Shown here: one piece after another, positions 48,873-58,588 of the stretch
Position numbering within the stretch: position 1 is the first letter of the stretch
Layout: each line of letters begins with the position of its first letter
Assembly: GCF_023094245.1 (NCBI RefSeq)
Contig: NZ_JALMEW010000002.1
Span: 434,001 to 498,000, forward strand
Source of the DNA: Halomonas getboli
GTDB taxonomy: Bacteria > Pseudomonadota > Gammaproteobacteria > Pseudomonadales > Halomonadaceae
DNA: 64,000 nucleotides
Reading direction: 5' to 3'
Notes under the pieces: model-generated
Told to the model about the DNA's origin: nothing
Database searches by the model: none
The model's input: only the letters and a program-made list of their open reading frames with translations
Program-made: the position numbers and the translations under genes

Positions 48873-49553
48873 TCAGTATCCGCCCATTCCCTTTGGCATG
48901 AAACCGATGTGATTCTCGACCGAGGCAACCCCGGGAGCATTTTCCGCCGCCACCTGCACGGCGAGGCGCTGTTCCTGACTGTCGACCAGCCCCCAGAGTT
49001 GCACCTGGCCGTCGCTGACGATCACGTTGAGGCGTTCGACCATCACTCCGGTGTGTCGTTCCACCTCCTTCAGGATAGTGTCGCGAATGTCCCGATCTCC
49101 GACGCCGGACGGCACCGAAGGTTCCGCCACCGAAAAGGCGCGCAGCAGATTGGCCCGGCTAACGATGCCCACCAGCCGGCCCTCGCGCACCACCGGCACC
49201 CGCTTGATGCGATGCTTCTCGAGCAGCCGCGCGATCTCAGGCAGCGGGCGGTCCTCGGCAATGGTGACGGGCTCCGGCGTCATGACCTCGTGGGCCTTGC
49301 GGCCATGGGTCTTGACGTACTCCCCGGGATCCGTGATCTCGAACATCCTCAACCACCAGGCCTTGTCGCGCCGATCGTCCTCGGCGCGTCGGATCAGGTC
49401 GCCCTCGCTGACGATGCCAAGCACGCGGTCGTCGTCATCGACGACCGGCACGGCACTGATGCCATGCTCGAGCAGCAGGCTGGCGATCTCGCGCACCTCG
49501 CTGTCCGGCGACACGGTGATCACATGGGGCGTCATGACATCTGCAGCGCGCAT
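48873..49553 (-). CDS. CBS-pair and BON domain protein
   Basis: A 226-residue cytoplasmic protein. Two CBS domains are at about residues 5-60 (VMTPHVITVSPDSEVREIASLLLEHGISAVPVVD) and 90-145 (VMTPEPVTIAEDRPLPEIARLLEKHRIKRVPVV). A BON domain (about 155-215, ILKEVERHTGVMVERLNVIVSDGQVQLWGLVDS) follows. CBS pairs bind adenine nucleotides. The combination is common in proteobacterial stress-related proteins, but no specific function is known. Confidence 0.9.
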   Translation of the reverse strand: MRAADVMTPHVITVSPDSEVREIASLLLEHGISAVPVVDDDDRVLGIVSEGDLIRRAEDDRRDKAWWLRMFEITDPGEYVKTHGRKAHEVMTPEPVTIAEDRPLPEIARLLEKHRIKRVPVVREGRLVGIVSRANLLRAFSVAEPSVPSGVGDRDIRDTILKEVERHTGVMVERLNVIVSDGQVQLWGLVDSQEQRLAVQVAAENAPGVASVENHIGFMPKGMGGY

Positions 49554-49661
49554 GGCAACGTCTCCGAGGCTATGAATGAGGCGCGGGACACGCCCCTCGC
49601 CCCTTCAACATAGCCACTTTCCGGCGTCCGACCTTGACGGCGAGCAAGATCCGACACGACA

Positions 49662-50387
49662 TCAATCGTCGATGCCCTCCTCGGTGATCACCTCGTCGAT
49701 ATCCTCGAGCCCTCCGAAGCGGGCCGGGCGCACCATCCCGCGCTTGCTGGCATCGACCACTAATATTCGGCGCTGGGCGGTAGCGATGGCGGCCTGCTTG
49801 GGCGCCACCTCGTGGAAGTGGAAGCAGCTCAGTCCCTGACGCTCGTCCACGCCGGCGGCCGTCAGGAACGCCTTGTTGAGACCGAAGCCGCGGATCTCCT
49901 CGGCCATCTGATCGCTGGAAAAGGAACGCGAGGAATCGTGAAAGGCGCCTCCCAGCAGCCACAGCCGCACGCCTGGCCGCTTGCTGACCGCCTCGGCGAT
50001 ATTGAGCGCATAGGTCACGACCGTCAGCGACATGCCATCGGGCAGGCTGGCCGCCAGCGGCGTCAGGGTGGTGCCGCAGTCGATGAACAGGGTGTCACCC
50101 TCTGCCAGGGTAGCCAGTGCCCGCTCGCACAGCTGCCGCTTGACCTCTGCGTTGCGATCGCGCTGCACGGCCAGGTCATAGACCGACGCATGGCGCGGAT
50201 CGCTGGCCAGCATCAGATAGCCGCCGATCAGCACCAGGCTACCGTCGGACCCGGCCAGGTCCCGGCGGATGGTCATCTCCGACACGTCGCACAGCGCCGC
50301 CGCCTCGGCCAGGCGCAGGCTGCCGCCCTGCCCCAGGGCCCGCTGCAGGCGCATCAGCCGCCCTTCACTTCGTTCGTTCAACTGCAC
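49662..50387 (-). CDS. deoR: Deoxyribonucleoside operon repressor DeoR
   Basis: A 241-residue protein. The N-terminal DeoR helix-turn-helix is LRLAEAAALCDVSEMTIRRDL (about residues 24-44). The sugar-phosphate-binding domain includes TLFIDCGTTLTPLA, a GGAFHDSSRSF segment and VVDASKRGMVRPARFG, close to E. coli DeoR itself. It is expected to release DNA on binding deoxyribose 5-phosphate. It is divergent from the complete deo/nup operon, with DeoR-type operators between them. Confidence 0.93.
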   Translation of the reverse strand: MQLNERSEGRLMRLQRALGQGGSLRLAEAAALCDVSEMTIRRDLAGSDGSLVLIGGYLMLASDPRHASVYDLAVQRDRNAEVKRQLCERALATLAEGDTLFIDCGTTLTPLAASLPDGMSLTVVTYALNIAEAVSKRPGVRLWLLGGAFHDSSRSFSSDQMAEEIRGFGLNKAFLTAAGVDERQGLSCFHFHEVAPKQAAIATAQRRILVVDASKRGMVRPARFGGLEDIDEVITEEGIDD

Positions 50388-50484
50388 TCCCTCTCGCTGT
50401 TGACTCTCTCGGGCCCGAGCGGCGTTCGCCGCGCTCGTTCCCCGCGTTGGCGTCCCCGGCCCTTCTGAGGGTTGCGACGCCGAA

Positions 50485-50522
50485 TGTGATTAAAATAACA
50501 TTGCCATGTTACTCAAATAACA
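50485..50522. promoter_or_regulatory. Twin DeoR-type operators (left one also fits CRP)
   Basis: TGTTACTCAAATAACA (50507-50522) has the same 5-bp arms and 6-bp spacer as the E. coli DeoR operator TGTTAGAATTCTAACA. TGTGATTAAAATAACA (50485-50500) has one arm mismatch to that pattern. Centres are 22 bp apart, two helical turns. TGTGA-N6-TAACA is also one base from the CRP consensus TGTGA-N6-TCACA. The region is strikingly AT-rich for this window and sits between deoR and the porin gene. Confidence 0.8.
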
Positions 50523-50659
50523 AGCACGCCGCGCGCCATACCGTTCGCCCGTCACGACCGGGCCCGTGATCCCAGTCGACGTGAGCGACGCCCGGCCGCG
50601 TGCCCGGCACCTCACCCGACAACAACCGTCACAAACAACGTTCAGAGAAGCCGATCCCC

Positions 50660-51493
50660 ATGACGATTTCCCTCGCTCCCCGCCACAGCGTTTCCCTGGC
50701 CGGCCTGCTGCTGGGCGCCACCGCCCTGCCCGCCGCCGCGTCCGACGATGCCGCCGCCACGGCCCTCACGCCCCAGTGGTCGTTCGCCAACGTCTCGGTC
50801 AACTATCTCGACTGGTCCGACGGCACCGAGGAACGCACCTCGACCAACGCCGCCAAGGGCGACTTCTTCTACCTCGAGCTCGAAGGCGGCGTCGGCTTCG
50901 ACTGGGGCGAATTCTACGGTTTCTACGACGCCGAGAACCCGCATAACGATACCGCCGAGGAAGACGGCCGCGACAACCGTCGCAGCGCCGCCAAGGTCAC
51001 CTCGCACATCTATCTCGGCGAATCGCCCTTCTCGCTGTACTTCCACGTCTACGATTTCCGCGACTACGGCTACGACAGCGAGGAACAGGACCGCGTAGTC
51101 GGCTTCGGCTATCGCCACACCTTCGCCAATGGCCTGTGGTTCAAGCCGTTCATCGGCAAGGCCTGGGTCGAGAGCGACGGCAACAGCTACAGCGGCGAGA
51201 ACGGCTACATGGCCGGCTGGGTGCTGGGCTACGACTTCCAGGCCTTCGGCGAGGCCTTCAGCCTGACCAACTGGCACGAGCAGACCTTCGAGCGCGACGA
51301 CGAGTACCTGCGCAGGAACTACGTCAACGGCCCGGCCGGCGAGCTGGGCACCAACGGCGCCGTGGCGCTGTGGTGGCACCCGATCGACGAGATCACCACC
51401 GGCGTGCAGTATCGCTATTCGAACAACAAGCTGGGCACCGCCGGCGAGTACCAGAATGCGATGATCTATACCCTGAAGTACAACTTCCTGTAA
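50660..51493 (+). CDS. Tsx/OmpK-type nucleoside-specific outer-membrane channel
   Basis: A 277-residue protein starting at the ATG at 50660. The signal peptide ends near ALPAAA-SDDA. The barrel begins PQWSFANVSVNYLDWSDGTEERT and shows LELEGGVGFDWGEFYGFYDAEN, the Tsx/OmpK signature. It ends with NAMIYTLKYNFL, a C-terminal Phe-type barrel signal after aromatic residues. It would admit nucleosides across the outer membrane. First gene of the operon. Confidence 0.9.
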   Translation: MTISLAPRHSVSLAGLLLGATALPAAASDDAAATALTPQWSFANVSVNYLDWSDGTEERTSTNAAKGDFFYLELEGGVGFDWGEFYGFYDAENPHNDTAEEDGRDNRRSAAKVTSHIYLGESPFSLYFHVYDFRDYGYDSEEQDRVVGFGYRHTFANGLWFKPFIGKAWVESDGNSYSGENGYMAGWVLGYDFQAFGEAFSLTNWHEQTFERDDEYLRRNYVNGPAGELGTNGAVALWWHPIDEITTGVQYRYSNNKLGTAGEYQNAMIYTLKYNFL

Positions 51494-51498
51494 CCTGC

Positions 51499-51543
51499 CG
51501 CGCCTCGTGACCCATCGCCGGCCCCGAGGCGCGTCGCGCGCGC
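51499..51543 (+). other. Intercistronic hairpin between porin and nupC
   Basis: CGCGCCTCG (51499-51507) and CGAGGCGCG (51535-51543) are perfect arms with a 27-nt loop. It may modulate transcript stability; no T-run. Confidence 0.35.
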
Positions 51544-51571
51544 CTCTGCCATCAACCACAAGGACATCCCC

Positions 51572-52840
51572 ATGACCTTGCTCATGAGCCTGATCGGCAT
51601 CGCGACGCTGATCGCCATCGCCGTGCTCTTTTCCAGCAATCGCCGCGCGATCCGCCTGCGCACCGTGGGCGGCGCCTTCGCCATCCAGGCCGGCATCGGC
51701 GCCTTCGTGCTCTACGTGCCGGCCGGCCAGGCCGTGCTCGCCACCGTCTCCGACGCCGTCAGCCAGGTGGTGCTCTATGCCGACGACGGCATCAGCTTCC
51801 TGTTCGGCGGCCTGGCCGACGCCGAGTCCTCCGGCTTCATCTTCGCCGTCAAGGTGCTGCCGATCATCATCTTCTTCTCCTCGCTGACCGCGGTGCTCTA
51901 CTACCTCGGCATCATGCAGTGGATCATCCGCATCCTCGGCGGTGCGCTGCAGAAGGCGCTCGGCACCTCGCGCACCGAGTCGCTCTCGGCCACCGCCAAC
52001 ATCTTCGTCGGCCAGACCGAGGCCCCGCTGGTGGTGCGCCCCTTCATCGCCAAGATGACCGAATCGCAGCTGTTCGCCGTGATGTGCGGCGGCCTGGCCT
52101 CGGTGGCCGGCTCGGTGCTGGCCGGCTACGCCGCGCTGGGCATTCCCATGGAATACCTGGTCGCCGCCTCCTTCATGGCCGCCCCCGGCGGGCTGCTGTT
52201 CGCCAAGCTGCTGCTGCCCGAGACCGAGGCGCCCGAAGACAGCGTCTCCGCCGCCGAGGAGCGCCTCGACGAGGAAGAGGACCATCCCAGCAACGTGCTC
52301 GACGCCGCCGCCTCCGGCGCCAGCTCCGGCCTGATGCTGGCCGCCAACGTCGGCGCCATGCTGCTGGCCTTCATCGGCCTGATCGCGCTGGTCAACGGCA
52401 TCCTCGGCGGCATCGGCGGCTGGTTCGGCTACGATTCACTGAGCCTCGAGATGCTGCTCGGCTGGCTGTTCTCGCCGCTGGCCTTCCTGCTCGGCGTGCC
52501 CTGGAACGAGGCCACTCTGGCCGGCTCCTTTATCGGCCAGAAGCTGGTGGTCAACGAGTTCGTCGCCTACATCAACCTGGCGCCCTACCTCAGCGGCGAC
52601 CAGATCGTGGCGGCCACCGGCGAGGCGCTGTCTCGGCACACCGCCGCGATCCTGTCGTTCGCGCTGTGCGGCTTCGCCAACCTGTCGTCCATCGCCATCC
52701 TGCTCGGCGGCCTGGGCAGCATCGCCCCCAGCCGGCGTCACGACATCGCCCGCCTGGGCCTCAAGGCCGTGCTCGCGGGTACCCTTTCCAACCTGATGTC
52801 CGCTACCCTGGCCGGCTTCTTCATCGCCCTCGGGGCCTGA
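51572..52840 (+). CDS. nupC: Concentrative nucleoside transporter NupC
   Basis: A 422-residue CNT-family proton/nucleoside symporter with about ten membrane segments. The nucleoside-binding parts are [17 protein letters not shown] and [23 protein letters not shown] (Gln-Thr-Glu and Asn-Glu-Phe residues of CNT proteins), and [18 protein letters not shown] closes the core. An acidic loop ([10 protein letters not shown], about residues 220-240) follows [12 protein letters not shown]. It brings nucleosides across the inner membrane for the enzymes downstream. AAGGA precedes the ATG. Confidence 0.95.
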   Translation: MTLLMSLIGIATLIAIAVLFSSNRRAIRLRTVGGAFAIQAGIGAFVLYVPAGQAVLATVSDAVSQVVLYADDGISFLFGGLADAESSGFIFAVKVLPIIIFFSSLTAVLYYLGIMQWIIRILGGALQKALGTSRTESLSATANIFVGQTEAPLVVRPFIAKMTESQLFAVMCGGLASVAGSVLAGYAALGIPMEYLVAASFMAAPGGLLFAKLLLPETEAPEDSVSAAEERLDEEEDHPSNVLDAAASGASSGLMLAANVGAMLLAFIGLIALVNGILGGIGGWFGYDSLSLEMLLGWLFSPLAFLLGVPWNEATLAGSFIGQKLVVNEFVAYINLAPYLSGDQIVAATGEALSRHTAAILSFALCGFANLSSIAILLGGLGSIAPSRRHDIARLGLKAVLAGTLSNLMSATLAGFFIALGA

Positions 52841-52847
52841 ACCGGCG

Positions 52848-52874
52848 ACACCGCGGCCCGCTCGGCCGCGGTGT
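52848..52874 (+). other. Intercistronic hairpin between nupC and deoC
   Basis: Perfect 11-bp arms ACACCGCGGCC (52848-52858) and its complement (52864-52874) around CGCTC, 8 bp after nupC and without a T-run. It could protect the upstream mRNA or partly terminate, lowering enzyme genes relative to transport genes. Confidence 0.5.
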
Positions 52875-52929
52875 ACTCTGTCAAACAGGCCCCTTTTCTA
52901 CCGGACCACGTCTCTACAGGACCCCGTCA

Positions 52930-53712
52930 ATGACCGATCTGCAACGCGTCGCCCGCCAGGCCCTGCCGCTGCTCGACCTCACCAGCCTCAACGACGATGA
53001 CACCGACGCCACCGTCGAGGGCCTGTGCCAGCGTGCCAAGACGCCGATGGGCACCCCGGCAGCGATCTGCATCTACCCGCAGTTCATCGTCCCGGCCCGC
53101 CGCGCGCTGACCGCCCATCGCCTGAACGACAGCGTCAAGATCGCCACCGTCACCAACTTCCCCGACGGCGACGACGACGTGATGCGCGCGGCCCGCGCCA
53201 CCCGCGAGGCCGTGGCCTCCGGCGCCGACGAAGTCGACGTGGTGTTCCCCTACCGCGCGCTGATAGCCGGCGACGAAGGCGTGGGCCAGGACCTGGTCGA
53301 GATGTGCAAGGCCGCCTGCGGCGATGCCACCCTCAAGGTGATCCTCGAGACCGGCGAGCTCAAGGACCCGGCGCTGATCCGCCGCGCCGCCGAACTGGCC
53401 GTGGAAGGCGGCGCCGACTTCCTCAAGACCTCCACCGGCAAGGTCGAGATCAACGCCACCCTGGAAGCCGCCGAGATCCTGCTCGAGGTGATCCGCGACA
53501 GTGGCAAGGACATCGGCTTCAAGGCCGCCGGCGGCGTACGCACCACCGAGGATGCCGCGGCCTACCTGGAGCTCGCCGAGCGCATCATGGGCGCCGGCTG
53601 GATCTCCCCGGCCCACTTCCGCTTCGGCGCCTCCGGCCTGCTCGACGACCTGCTGATGAACCTCGGCGCCTTCGACGCCCCGGCCGCCGACGGCGACGAG
53701 GACGACTACTGA
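52930..53712 (+). CDS. deoC: Deoxyribose-phosphate aldolase
   Basis: A 260-residue TIM-barrel class I aldolase. The Schiff-base Lys is in [12 protein letters not shown], the proton-relay Lys in [11 protein letters not shown], and [11 protein letters not shown] with [10 protein letters not shown] are the other conserved strands. It splits 2-deoxyribose 5-phosphate into glyceraldehyde 3-phosphate and acetaldehyde. The C-terminal tail is acidic (DGDEDDY). The stop shares one base with the deoA start (TGATG). Confidence 0.97.
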   Translation: MTDLQRVARQALPLLDLTSLNDDDTDATVEGLCQRAKTPMGTPAAICIYPQFIVPARRALTAHRLNDSVKIATVTNFPDGDDDVMRAARATREAVASGADEVDVVFPYRALIAGDEGVGQDLVEMCKAACGDATLKVILETGELKDPALIRRAAELAVEGGADFLKTSTGKVEINATLEAAEILLEVIRDSGKDIGFKAAGGVRTTEDAAAYLELAERIMGAGWISPAHFRFGASGLLDDLLMNLGAFDAPAADGDEDDY

Positions 53713-55040
53713 TGCTTCCCCAGGAAGCCATCCGCGCCAAGCGCGACGGGCGGCCGCTGCCGCCCGACGCCATCCGCGAGCTGGTTTCCGGCATCGCCGA
53801 CGGCCGCCTCGCGGACGCCCAGGTCGGCGCCCTGGCCATGGCCATTTATCTGCAGGGCATGGACGACGCCGAAACGGTGGCCCTCACCGAGGCCACCCGC
53901 GACTCCGGCGAGGTGCTCGACTGGAGCGGGCTCGACCTGCTCGGCCCGGTGCTCGACAAGCACTCCACCGGCGGCGTCGGCGATCTGGTCTCGCTGGTGC
54001 TCGGCCCCTGGGTCGCCGCCTGCGGCGGCCACGTGCCGATGATCTCCGGGCGCGGCCTCGGCCACACCGGCGGAACCCTCGACAAGCTCGAGGCGATCCC
54101 CGGCTACTCGGTCACCCCGGACACCGCCACCTTCCGCCGCCTGGTGAAGGACGCGGGCGTGGCGATCATCGGCCAGACCGGCAGCCTGGCCCCGGCCGAC
54201 AAGCGCCTCTACGCGGTGCGCGACGTCACCGCCACCGTGGAGTCGCTGCCGCTGATCGTGGCCTCGATCCTGGGCAAGAAGCTCGCCTGCGGCCTCGACG
54301 CCCTGGTGATGGACGTCAAGGTCGGCAGCGGCGCCTTCATGCCCACGCCCGAGGCCTCCCGGGAGCTCGCCACCGCCATCGCCACGGTAGCCAGCCGCGC
54401 CGGCACGCCGACCACCGCGCTGCTGACCGACATGAGCCAGCCCCTGGCACCCTGCGCCGGCAACGCCGTGGAGGTGCGCGAGGCGCTGGCGGTGCTGACC
54501 GGCGAGCGCCGCGGCGGCCGCCTGCTCGAGGTCACCCGCACCCTGGCCGCGGAAATGCTGCTGGCCGGGGGCCTGGCCGCCGACCGCGGCGCGGCGTTCA
54601 CCCGGCTCGACGAACGGCTGGCCTCCGGCGCCGCCGCCGAGCGCTTCGCGCGCATGGTGGCGGGCCTCGGCGGGCCGAGCGATCTGCTCGAGCGCGCCGA
54701 CGCCCACCTGCCCGCCGCGCCGGTGGTGCGCGAGGTCCGCGCCGCGCGCGCCGGCCATCTCGGCGCCATCGACACTCGGGCCGTGGGCATGGCGGTGGTC
54801 GAGCTCGGCGGCGGGCGCCGCCATCCGGCGGACGCCATCGACCCGGCCGTCGGCCTGTCCGACATCGCCGCGCTGGGCGCGGCCGTCACCGCCGGCCAGC
54901 CGCTGGCCCGCATCCACGCCCGCAGCGAGGCCGACGCCGAACGCGCCGAGGCCCAGCTGCGCGACGCCCTCACGCTGAGTGACGCGCCCTGCCCCGCCCC
55001 ACCACTGATTCAGGACACCATCCGTCGGGAGGTCCCATGA
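53712..55040 (+). CDS. deoA: Thymidine phosphorylase
   Basis: A 442-residue protein. The phosphate-binding glycine loop is [18 protein letters not shown], and the signature is [26 protein letters not shown] and [20 protein letters not shown]-type motifs (here [18 protein letters not shown]) follow. It cleaves thymidine or deoxyuridine with phosphate into base and deoxyribose 1-phosphate. Overlaps deoB by 4 bp. Confidence 0.97.
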   Translation: MLPQEAIRAKRDGRPLPPDAIRELVSGIADGRLADAQVGALAMAIYLQGMDDAETVALTEATRDSGEVLDWSGLDLLGPVLDKHSTGGVGDLVSLVLGPWVAACGGHVPMISGRGLGHTGGTLDKLEAIPGYSVTPDTATFRRLVKDAGVAIIGQTGSLAPADKRLYAVRDVTATVESLPLIVASILGKKLACGLDALVMDVKVGSGAFMPTPEASRELATAIATVASRAGTPTTALLTDMSQPLAPCAGNAVEVREALAVLTGERRGGRLLEVTRTLAAEMLLAGGLAADRGAAFTRLDERLASGAAAERFARMVAGLGGPSDLLERADAHLPAAPVVREVRAARAGHLGAIDTRAVGMAVVELGGGRRHPADAIDPAVGLSDIAALGAAVTAGQPLARIHARSEADAERAEAQLRDALTLSDAPCPAPPLIQDTIRREVP

Positions 55041-56278
55041 CCCGCGCCATCGTGCTCGTTCTCGATTCCTTCGGCCTCGGCGCCACCCCGGACGCCGAGG
55101 CCTTCGGCGACGCCGGCGCCGACACCCTGGGCCATATCGCCGAGGCCTGCGCGTCCGGCGCGACCGACGGCGAGAACCGCCAGGGTCCGCTCGCGCTGCC
55201 GAACCTCGGCCGGCTGGGCCTGTTCCACGCCCACCACGAGAGCACCGGCGCCTGGGCCGCCGGCGTCACGCCGCCGGAGACTGTCGACGGCGCCTACGGC
55301 ATCGCCCGGGAGGTCTCGTCCGGCAAGGACACGCCCTCCGGCCACTGGGAGATCGCCGGCGTGCCGGTGCGCTTCGAGTGGGGCTACTTCAGCGAGCGCG
55401 AGCACAGCTTCCCGCCCGAGCTGCTCGAGGCGCTGGTGCGCGAGGCCGGCCTGCCCGGCGTGATCGGCGACTGCCACGCCTCCGGCACCGAGATCATCGC
55501 CCGGCTCGGCGAAGAGCACGTCGCCAGCGGCAAGCCGATCGTCTACACCTCGGCGGACTCGGTGTTCCAGATCGCCGCCCACGAGCAGGCCTTCGGCCTC
55601 GAGCGCCTCTACGAGCTGTGCGAGATCGCCCGCCGGCTGCTCGAGCCCTACAACATCGGCCGGGTGATCGCGCGTCCCTTCACGGGCCAGAGCGCCCACG
55701 ACTTCGCCCGCACTGGCAACCGCCGCGACTACAGCGTCGAACCGCCCGCACCCACGGTGCTGCAGAAGCTGCATGACGACGGCGGCAACGTGGTGGCGAT
55801 CGGCAAGATCGCCGACATCTACGCCCACTGCGGCATCACGCGCACCATCAAGGCCAGCGGCCACGACACCCTGTTCGATGCCACCCTGGATGCGATGGCC
55901 GAGGCCGGGGAGCGCTCGCTGATCATGACCAACTTCGTCGACTTCGACATGGTCTACGGCCACCGCCGCGACACGGCCGGCTACGCCGCCGCCCTGGAGG
56001 CCTTCGACGCCCGCCTGCCCGAGCTGCTGGCGCGCCTCGAGGACGACGACCTGCTGATCCTCACCGCCGACCACGGCTGCGATCCGACCTGGCCCGGCAG
56101 CGATCACACCCGCGAGCACATCCCGGTGCTGGCCAGCGGTGCCGGCCTGGCGCCCGGCTCGCTGGGCATCCGCGAGAGCTTTGCCGACATCGGCCAGAGC
56201 CTGGCCGCCCACCTCGGCCTGGCGCCCATGGATGACGGCGAAAGCTTTCTACCGGCTCTCAACGCCCAGGCACGCTAA
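55037..56278 (+). CDS. deoB: Phosphopentomutase
   Basis: A 413-residue alkaline-phosphatase-superfamily enzyme. Metal ligands lie in [16 protein letters not shown] (N-terminal Asp), [13 protein letters not shown] and [38 protein letters not shown] holds the catalytic Thr. It converts (deoxy)ribose 1-phosphate to the 5-phosphate used by DeoC. ATGA overlap with deoA. Confidence 0.97.
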   Translation: MTRAIVLVLDSFGLGATPDAEAFGDAGADTLGHIAEACASGATDGENRQGPLALPNLGRLGLFHAHHESTGAWAAGVTPPETVDGAYGIAREVSSGKDTPSGHWEIAGVPVRFEWGYFSEREHSFPPELLEALVREAGLPGVIGDCHASGTEIIARLGEEHVASGKPIVYTSADSVFQIAAHEQAFGLERLYELCEIARRLLEPYNIGRVIARPFTGQSAHDFARTGNRRDYSVEPPAPTVLQKLHDDGGNVVAIGKIADIYAHCGITRTIKASGHDTLFDATLDAMAEAGERSLIMTNFVDFDMVYGHRRDTAGYAAALEAFDARLPELLARLEDDDLLILTADHGCDPTWPGSDHTREHIPVLASGAGLAPGSLGIRESFADIGQSLAAHLGLAPMDDGESFLPALNAQAR

Positions 56279-56325
56279 GACCCGGCCCGCCGAGCCCCGG
56301 ACCGACACGACCAAGGAGACCGAAC

Positions 56326-57060
56326 ATGGCCACCCCGCATATCAAGGCCGAACGCGGCGATTTCGCCGACACCGTGCTGATGCCCGGCGACCCGCTGCGC
56401 GCCAGGTACATCGCCGAGACCTTCCTCGAGGACGCCCGCCAGGTGAACGACGTGCGCAACATGTACGGCTACACCGGCACCTACAAGGGCCGCGAGATCT
56501 CGGTGATGGGCCACGGCATGGGCATTCCGTCCGTATCGATCTACGCCAAGGAGCTGATCACCGAGTTCGGCGTGAAGAGCCTGATCCGCGTCGGCTCCTG
56601 CGGCGCGGTGCGCGACGACGTGAAGGTGCGTGACGTGGTCATCGGCCAGGGCGCCTGCACCGACTCCGGCGTCAACCGTACCCGCTTCCTCGGCAACGAC
56701 TTCGCCGCCATCGCCGACTTCGCGCTGACCCGCCATGCGGTGGACGCCGCCGCGGCCCAGGGCGTGCCGGTCAAGGTCGGCAACATCTTCTCGGCGGACC
56801 TGTTCTACGACCCGCGCCCCGAGATGATCGATCTGATGCGCCGCTACGGCATCGTCGGCGTGGAAATGGAGGCCGCCGGCCTCTACGGCGTGGCCGCCGA
56901 GTACGGCGCCCGGGCCGCCACCATCTGCACGGTGTCCGACCACATCGTGCGCGGCGACTCGCTCTCCAGCGACGAGCGCGCCACCACCTTCGACGAGATG
57001 ATGACCGTCGCCCTGGAAAGCGTGCTGCGCGACGATGCCGCCCGGGAGGCCCAGGCATGA
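56326..57060 (+). CDS. deoD: Purine-nucleoside phosphorylase, DeoD type
   Basis: A 244-residue hexameric-type phosphorylase. [20 protein letters not shown] opens it; IRVGSCGAV binds phosphate; [17 protein letters not shown] contains the ribose-binding Met-Glu pair; and [17 protein letters not shown] holds the catalytic Asp. It cleaves purine (deoxy)nucleosides with phosphate. AAGGAG upstream, and ATGA overlap with cdd. Confidence 0.97.
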   Translation: MATPHIKAERGDFADTVLMPGDPLRARYIAETFLEDARQVNDVRNMYGYTGTYKGREISVMGHGMGIPSVSIYAKELITEFGVKSLIRVGSCGAVRDDVKVRDVVIGQGACTDSGVNRTRFLGNDFAAIADFALTRHAVDAAAAQGVPVKVGNIFSADLFYDPRPEMIDLMRRYGIVGVEMEAAGLYGVAAEYGARAATICTVSDHIVRGDSLSSDERATTFDEMMTVALESVLRDDAAREAQA

Positions 57061-57479
57061 GCGAGGTTCAGCCCGATATCGTCGAGGCGCTGATCGGCGT
57101 GCGCGACCGCGCCTACGCGCCCTACTCGAACCATCCGGTGGGCGCGCTGATCGTCAGCGAGAGCGGCACTCGCTATGTCGGCGCCAACGTCGAGGTGGCC
57201 CACTACAAGGGCATCTGCGCCGAGGCCTCGGCCATCGCCACCATGGCCAGCGCCGGCGAGCGCGAGCTGCGCGAGGTCTACGTGATCGGCCCGGGCGAGC
57301 ACCTGTGCACGCCCTGCGGCGACTGCCGCCAGCGCATCCGCGAGTTCGCCACGCCCGAGACGCTGATCCGCGTGGTCGACGCCCAGGGCACGCTGCTGCG
57401 CCGCTACACCATGGATCAGCTATTGCCCGACTCCTTCGGCCCCGAGAATCTGGGCCATTCCTCGACCCTGGGCGACTGA
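57057..57479 (+). CDS. cdd: Cytidine deaminase, small tetrameric type
   Basis: A 140-residue protein. Zinc ligands are Cys54 in CAEA and Cys87/Cys90 in TPCGDCRQ, with catalytic Glu56. [17 protein letters not shown] shows the short form. It turns (deoxy)cytidine into (deoxy)uridine, feeding the phosphorylases upstream. The C-terminus [16 protein letters not shown] is partly repeated about 200 bp downstream, after a REP-like element, as FGPENLGRDSAMD. Confidence 0.96.
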   Translation: MSEVQPDIVEALIGVRDRAYAPYSNHPVGALIVSESGTRYVGANVEVAHYKGICAEASAIATMASAGERELREVYVIGPGEHLCTPCGDCRQRIREFATPETLIRVVDAQGTLLRRYTMDQLLPDSFGPENLGHSSTLGD

Positions 57480-57548
57480 GCCCGAGGCCTTCCCAAAATG
57501 GCATCGCCGTCGGCGTCCCTTTCTCTGCCGATGGCGAGCTGATTGCCG

Positions 57549-57636
57549 CCATGGGGTCAGACCCCGGCGGCGGCGATACAGCCAGAGCAGTGCACCATAA
57601 CGGGCCTGATGGCTCGGCCGGGGTCTGACCCCATGG
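57549..57636. repeat. REP-like inverted repeat built on GGGGTCAGACCCC
   Basis: The termini are 20-bp perfect inverse copies (57549-57568 and 57617-57636), each containing the palindrome GGGGTC-A/T-GACCCC. The centre is about 48 bp. Elements with GGGGTCAGACCCC cores are widespread REP/BIME sequences mobilised by REP-associated transposases (TnpA-REP); no such gene is in the window. It lies 70 bp past cdd. Confidence 0.75.
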
Positions 57637-57642
57637 ACGCCC

Positions 57643-57684
57643 TTCGGCCCCGAGAACCTGGGCCGCGACTCGGCGATGGATTGA
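57643..57684 (+). pseudogene. Duplicate of the cdd 3' end
   Basis: This piece reads FGPENLGRDSAMD then TGA, repeating the FGPENLG of the cdd C-terminus (22-bp near-identity with 57436-57458). It has no start or upstream frame and is separated from cdd by the REP-like element. Probably a leftover of a duplication or of the original cdd end displaced by an insertion. Confidence 0.6.
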
Positions 57685-57714
57685 GCCACACTCTCCCATT
57701 GCCGCTCGCCCTCG

Positions 57715-57741
57715 ACGCCCCGCCATCGTGCGGGGCGTTTT
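57715..57741 (+). terminator. Intrinsic terminator of the deo/nup operon
   Basis: ACGCCCCGC (57715-57723) and GCGGGGCGT (57730-57738) around CATCGT, ending in four T. Confidence 0.82.
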
Positions 57742-57787
57742 GGTAGACTGGAGAGCCGCTAAACCGCGGAAAGGAACAGCAGCCTCT

Positions 57788-58189
57788 ATGCATAGCCCCG
57801 CCATCGCCATCGAGCGCACGCCGCTGGTCGCCGTCTACGGCACCCTGAAACGCGGCCTGCGCAATCACCACTGGCTGAACGGCGCCGAGTTCGTGGGCGC
57901 GGACGTGCTCACCGACATCACCCTGTTCGACCTCGGCCCCTACCCCGGTGCCCGGCTCGAACGCTCGATGGGCGTCGAAATCGAGGTGTTCCGCGTCGAT
58001 GTCGCGGGGCTCAAGGAGCTCGACGTGCTCGAGGACTATCGCGTGCGCCAGCCGGCCAGCGGCACCTATGACCGGGTCGTGCACGCGACCGCCTTCGGCC
58101 CGGCCTGGCTGTATCTTTACAATCGCGACGTCGCGGGCTTCCCCGCGATTCGCGAGGGCGGCTGGCAGCCCCGCCAGTCCGTCATCTGA
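57788..58189 (+). CDS. Gamma-glutamylcyclotransferase/AIG2-like protein
   Basis: A 133-residue protein. VAVYGTLKRGLRNHHWL carries the YGTLK substrate loop near residue 16, and LKELDVLEDYRV supplies the acidic residue of the family. The small GGCT fold acts on gamma-glutamyl amines or peptides, releasing 5-oxoproline in characterised members. The bacterial substrate is unknown. The start is at 57788; AAGGAAC lies rather far upstream. Confidence 0.87.
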   Translation: MHSPAIAIERTPLVAVYGTLKRGLRNHHWLNGAEFVGADVLTDITLFDLGPYPGARLERSMGVEIEVFRVDVAGLKELDVLEDYRVRQPASGTYDRVVHATAFGPAWLYLYNRDVAGFPAIREGGWQPRQSVI

Positions 58190-58215
58190 CCCGACTTTCA
58201 CACGAGGAACCCGCG

Positions 58216-58536
58216 ATGGGCCGACTTCTCTCCCTGATCGTGATCGCCGCGCTGGCCTACGGAGGGCTCTACGTCACCTACGGCATGGCCGTGAAGAAAA
58301 ACGTGACCCAGGCGCTGACCGACATGGGCCTCACCGCCGTGGAAGTGGACGGCGTCCGCTACGATCCGCTGGCACCGCTCGGCACCGAGGCGGACGTCAC
58401 CGCCGACGTGCACTACCGCGGCGCGGCCGCCAGCATCGACCTCACCGTGCACGGCCACCCGCTGTTCTCCGAGGAAGTCCGGCTCGAGCTCGGCGGCCTC
58501 CAGGCTTTGCGACTGACCATCGGCGGCGGGCAGTAA
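58216..58536 (+). CDS. Small membrane-anchored protein of unknown function
   Basis: A 106-residue protein. One N-terminal hydrophobic segment (about residues 4-24, LLSLIVIAALAYGGLYVTY) anchors it. The rest (about 80 residues) alternates like a beta-rich extracytoplasmic domain: GLTAVEVDGVRYDPLAPLGTEADVTADVHYR. I do not recognise the family. GAGG lies 11 nt before the ATG, and it follows the cyclotransferase by 26 bp, so the two are probably co-transcribed. Confidence 0.72.
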   Translation: MGRLLSLIVIAALAYGGLYVTYGMAVKKNVTQALTDMGLTAVEVDGVRYDPLAPLGTEADVTADVHYRGAAASIDLTVHGHPLFSEEVRLELGGLQALRLTIGGGQ

Positions 58537-58588
58537 CGCTCCCTTCGTGGCCCCGCCGGTATCATCCCTCGCGCTAGCCGCCGGTCTC

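Noticed and set aside
48667-48912. Small plus-strand frames upstream of cyoA
   Set aside because: They overlap the cyo promoter region, have no ribosome sites and no similarity that I recognise.
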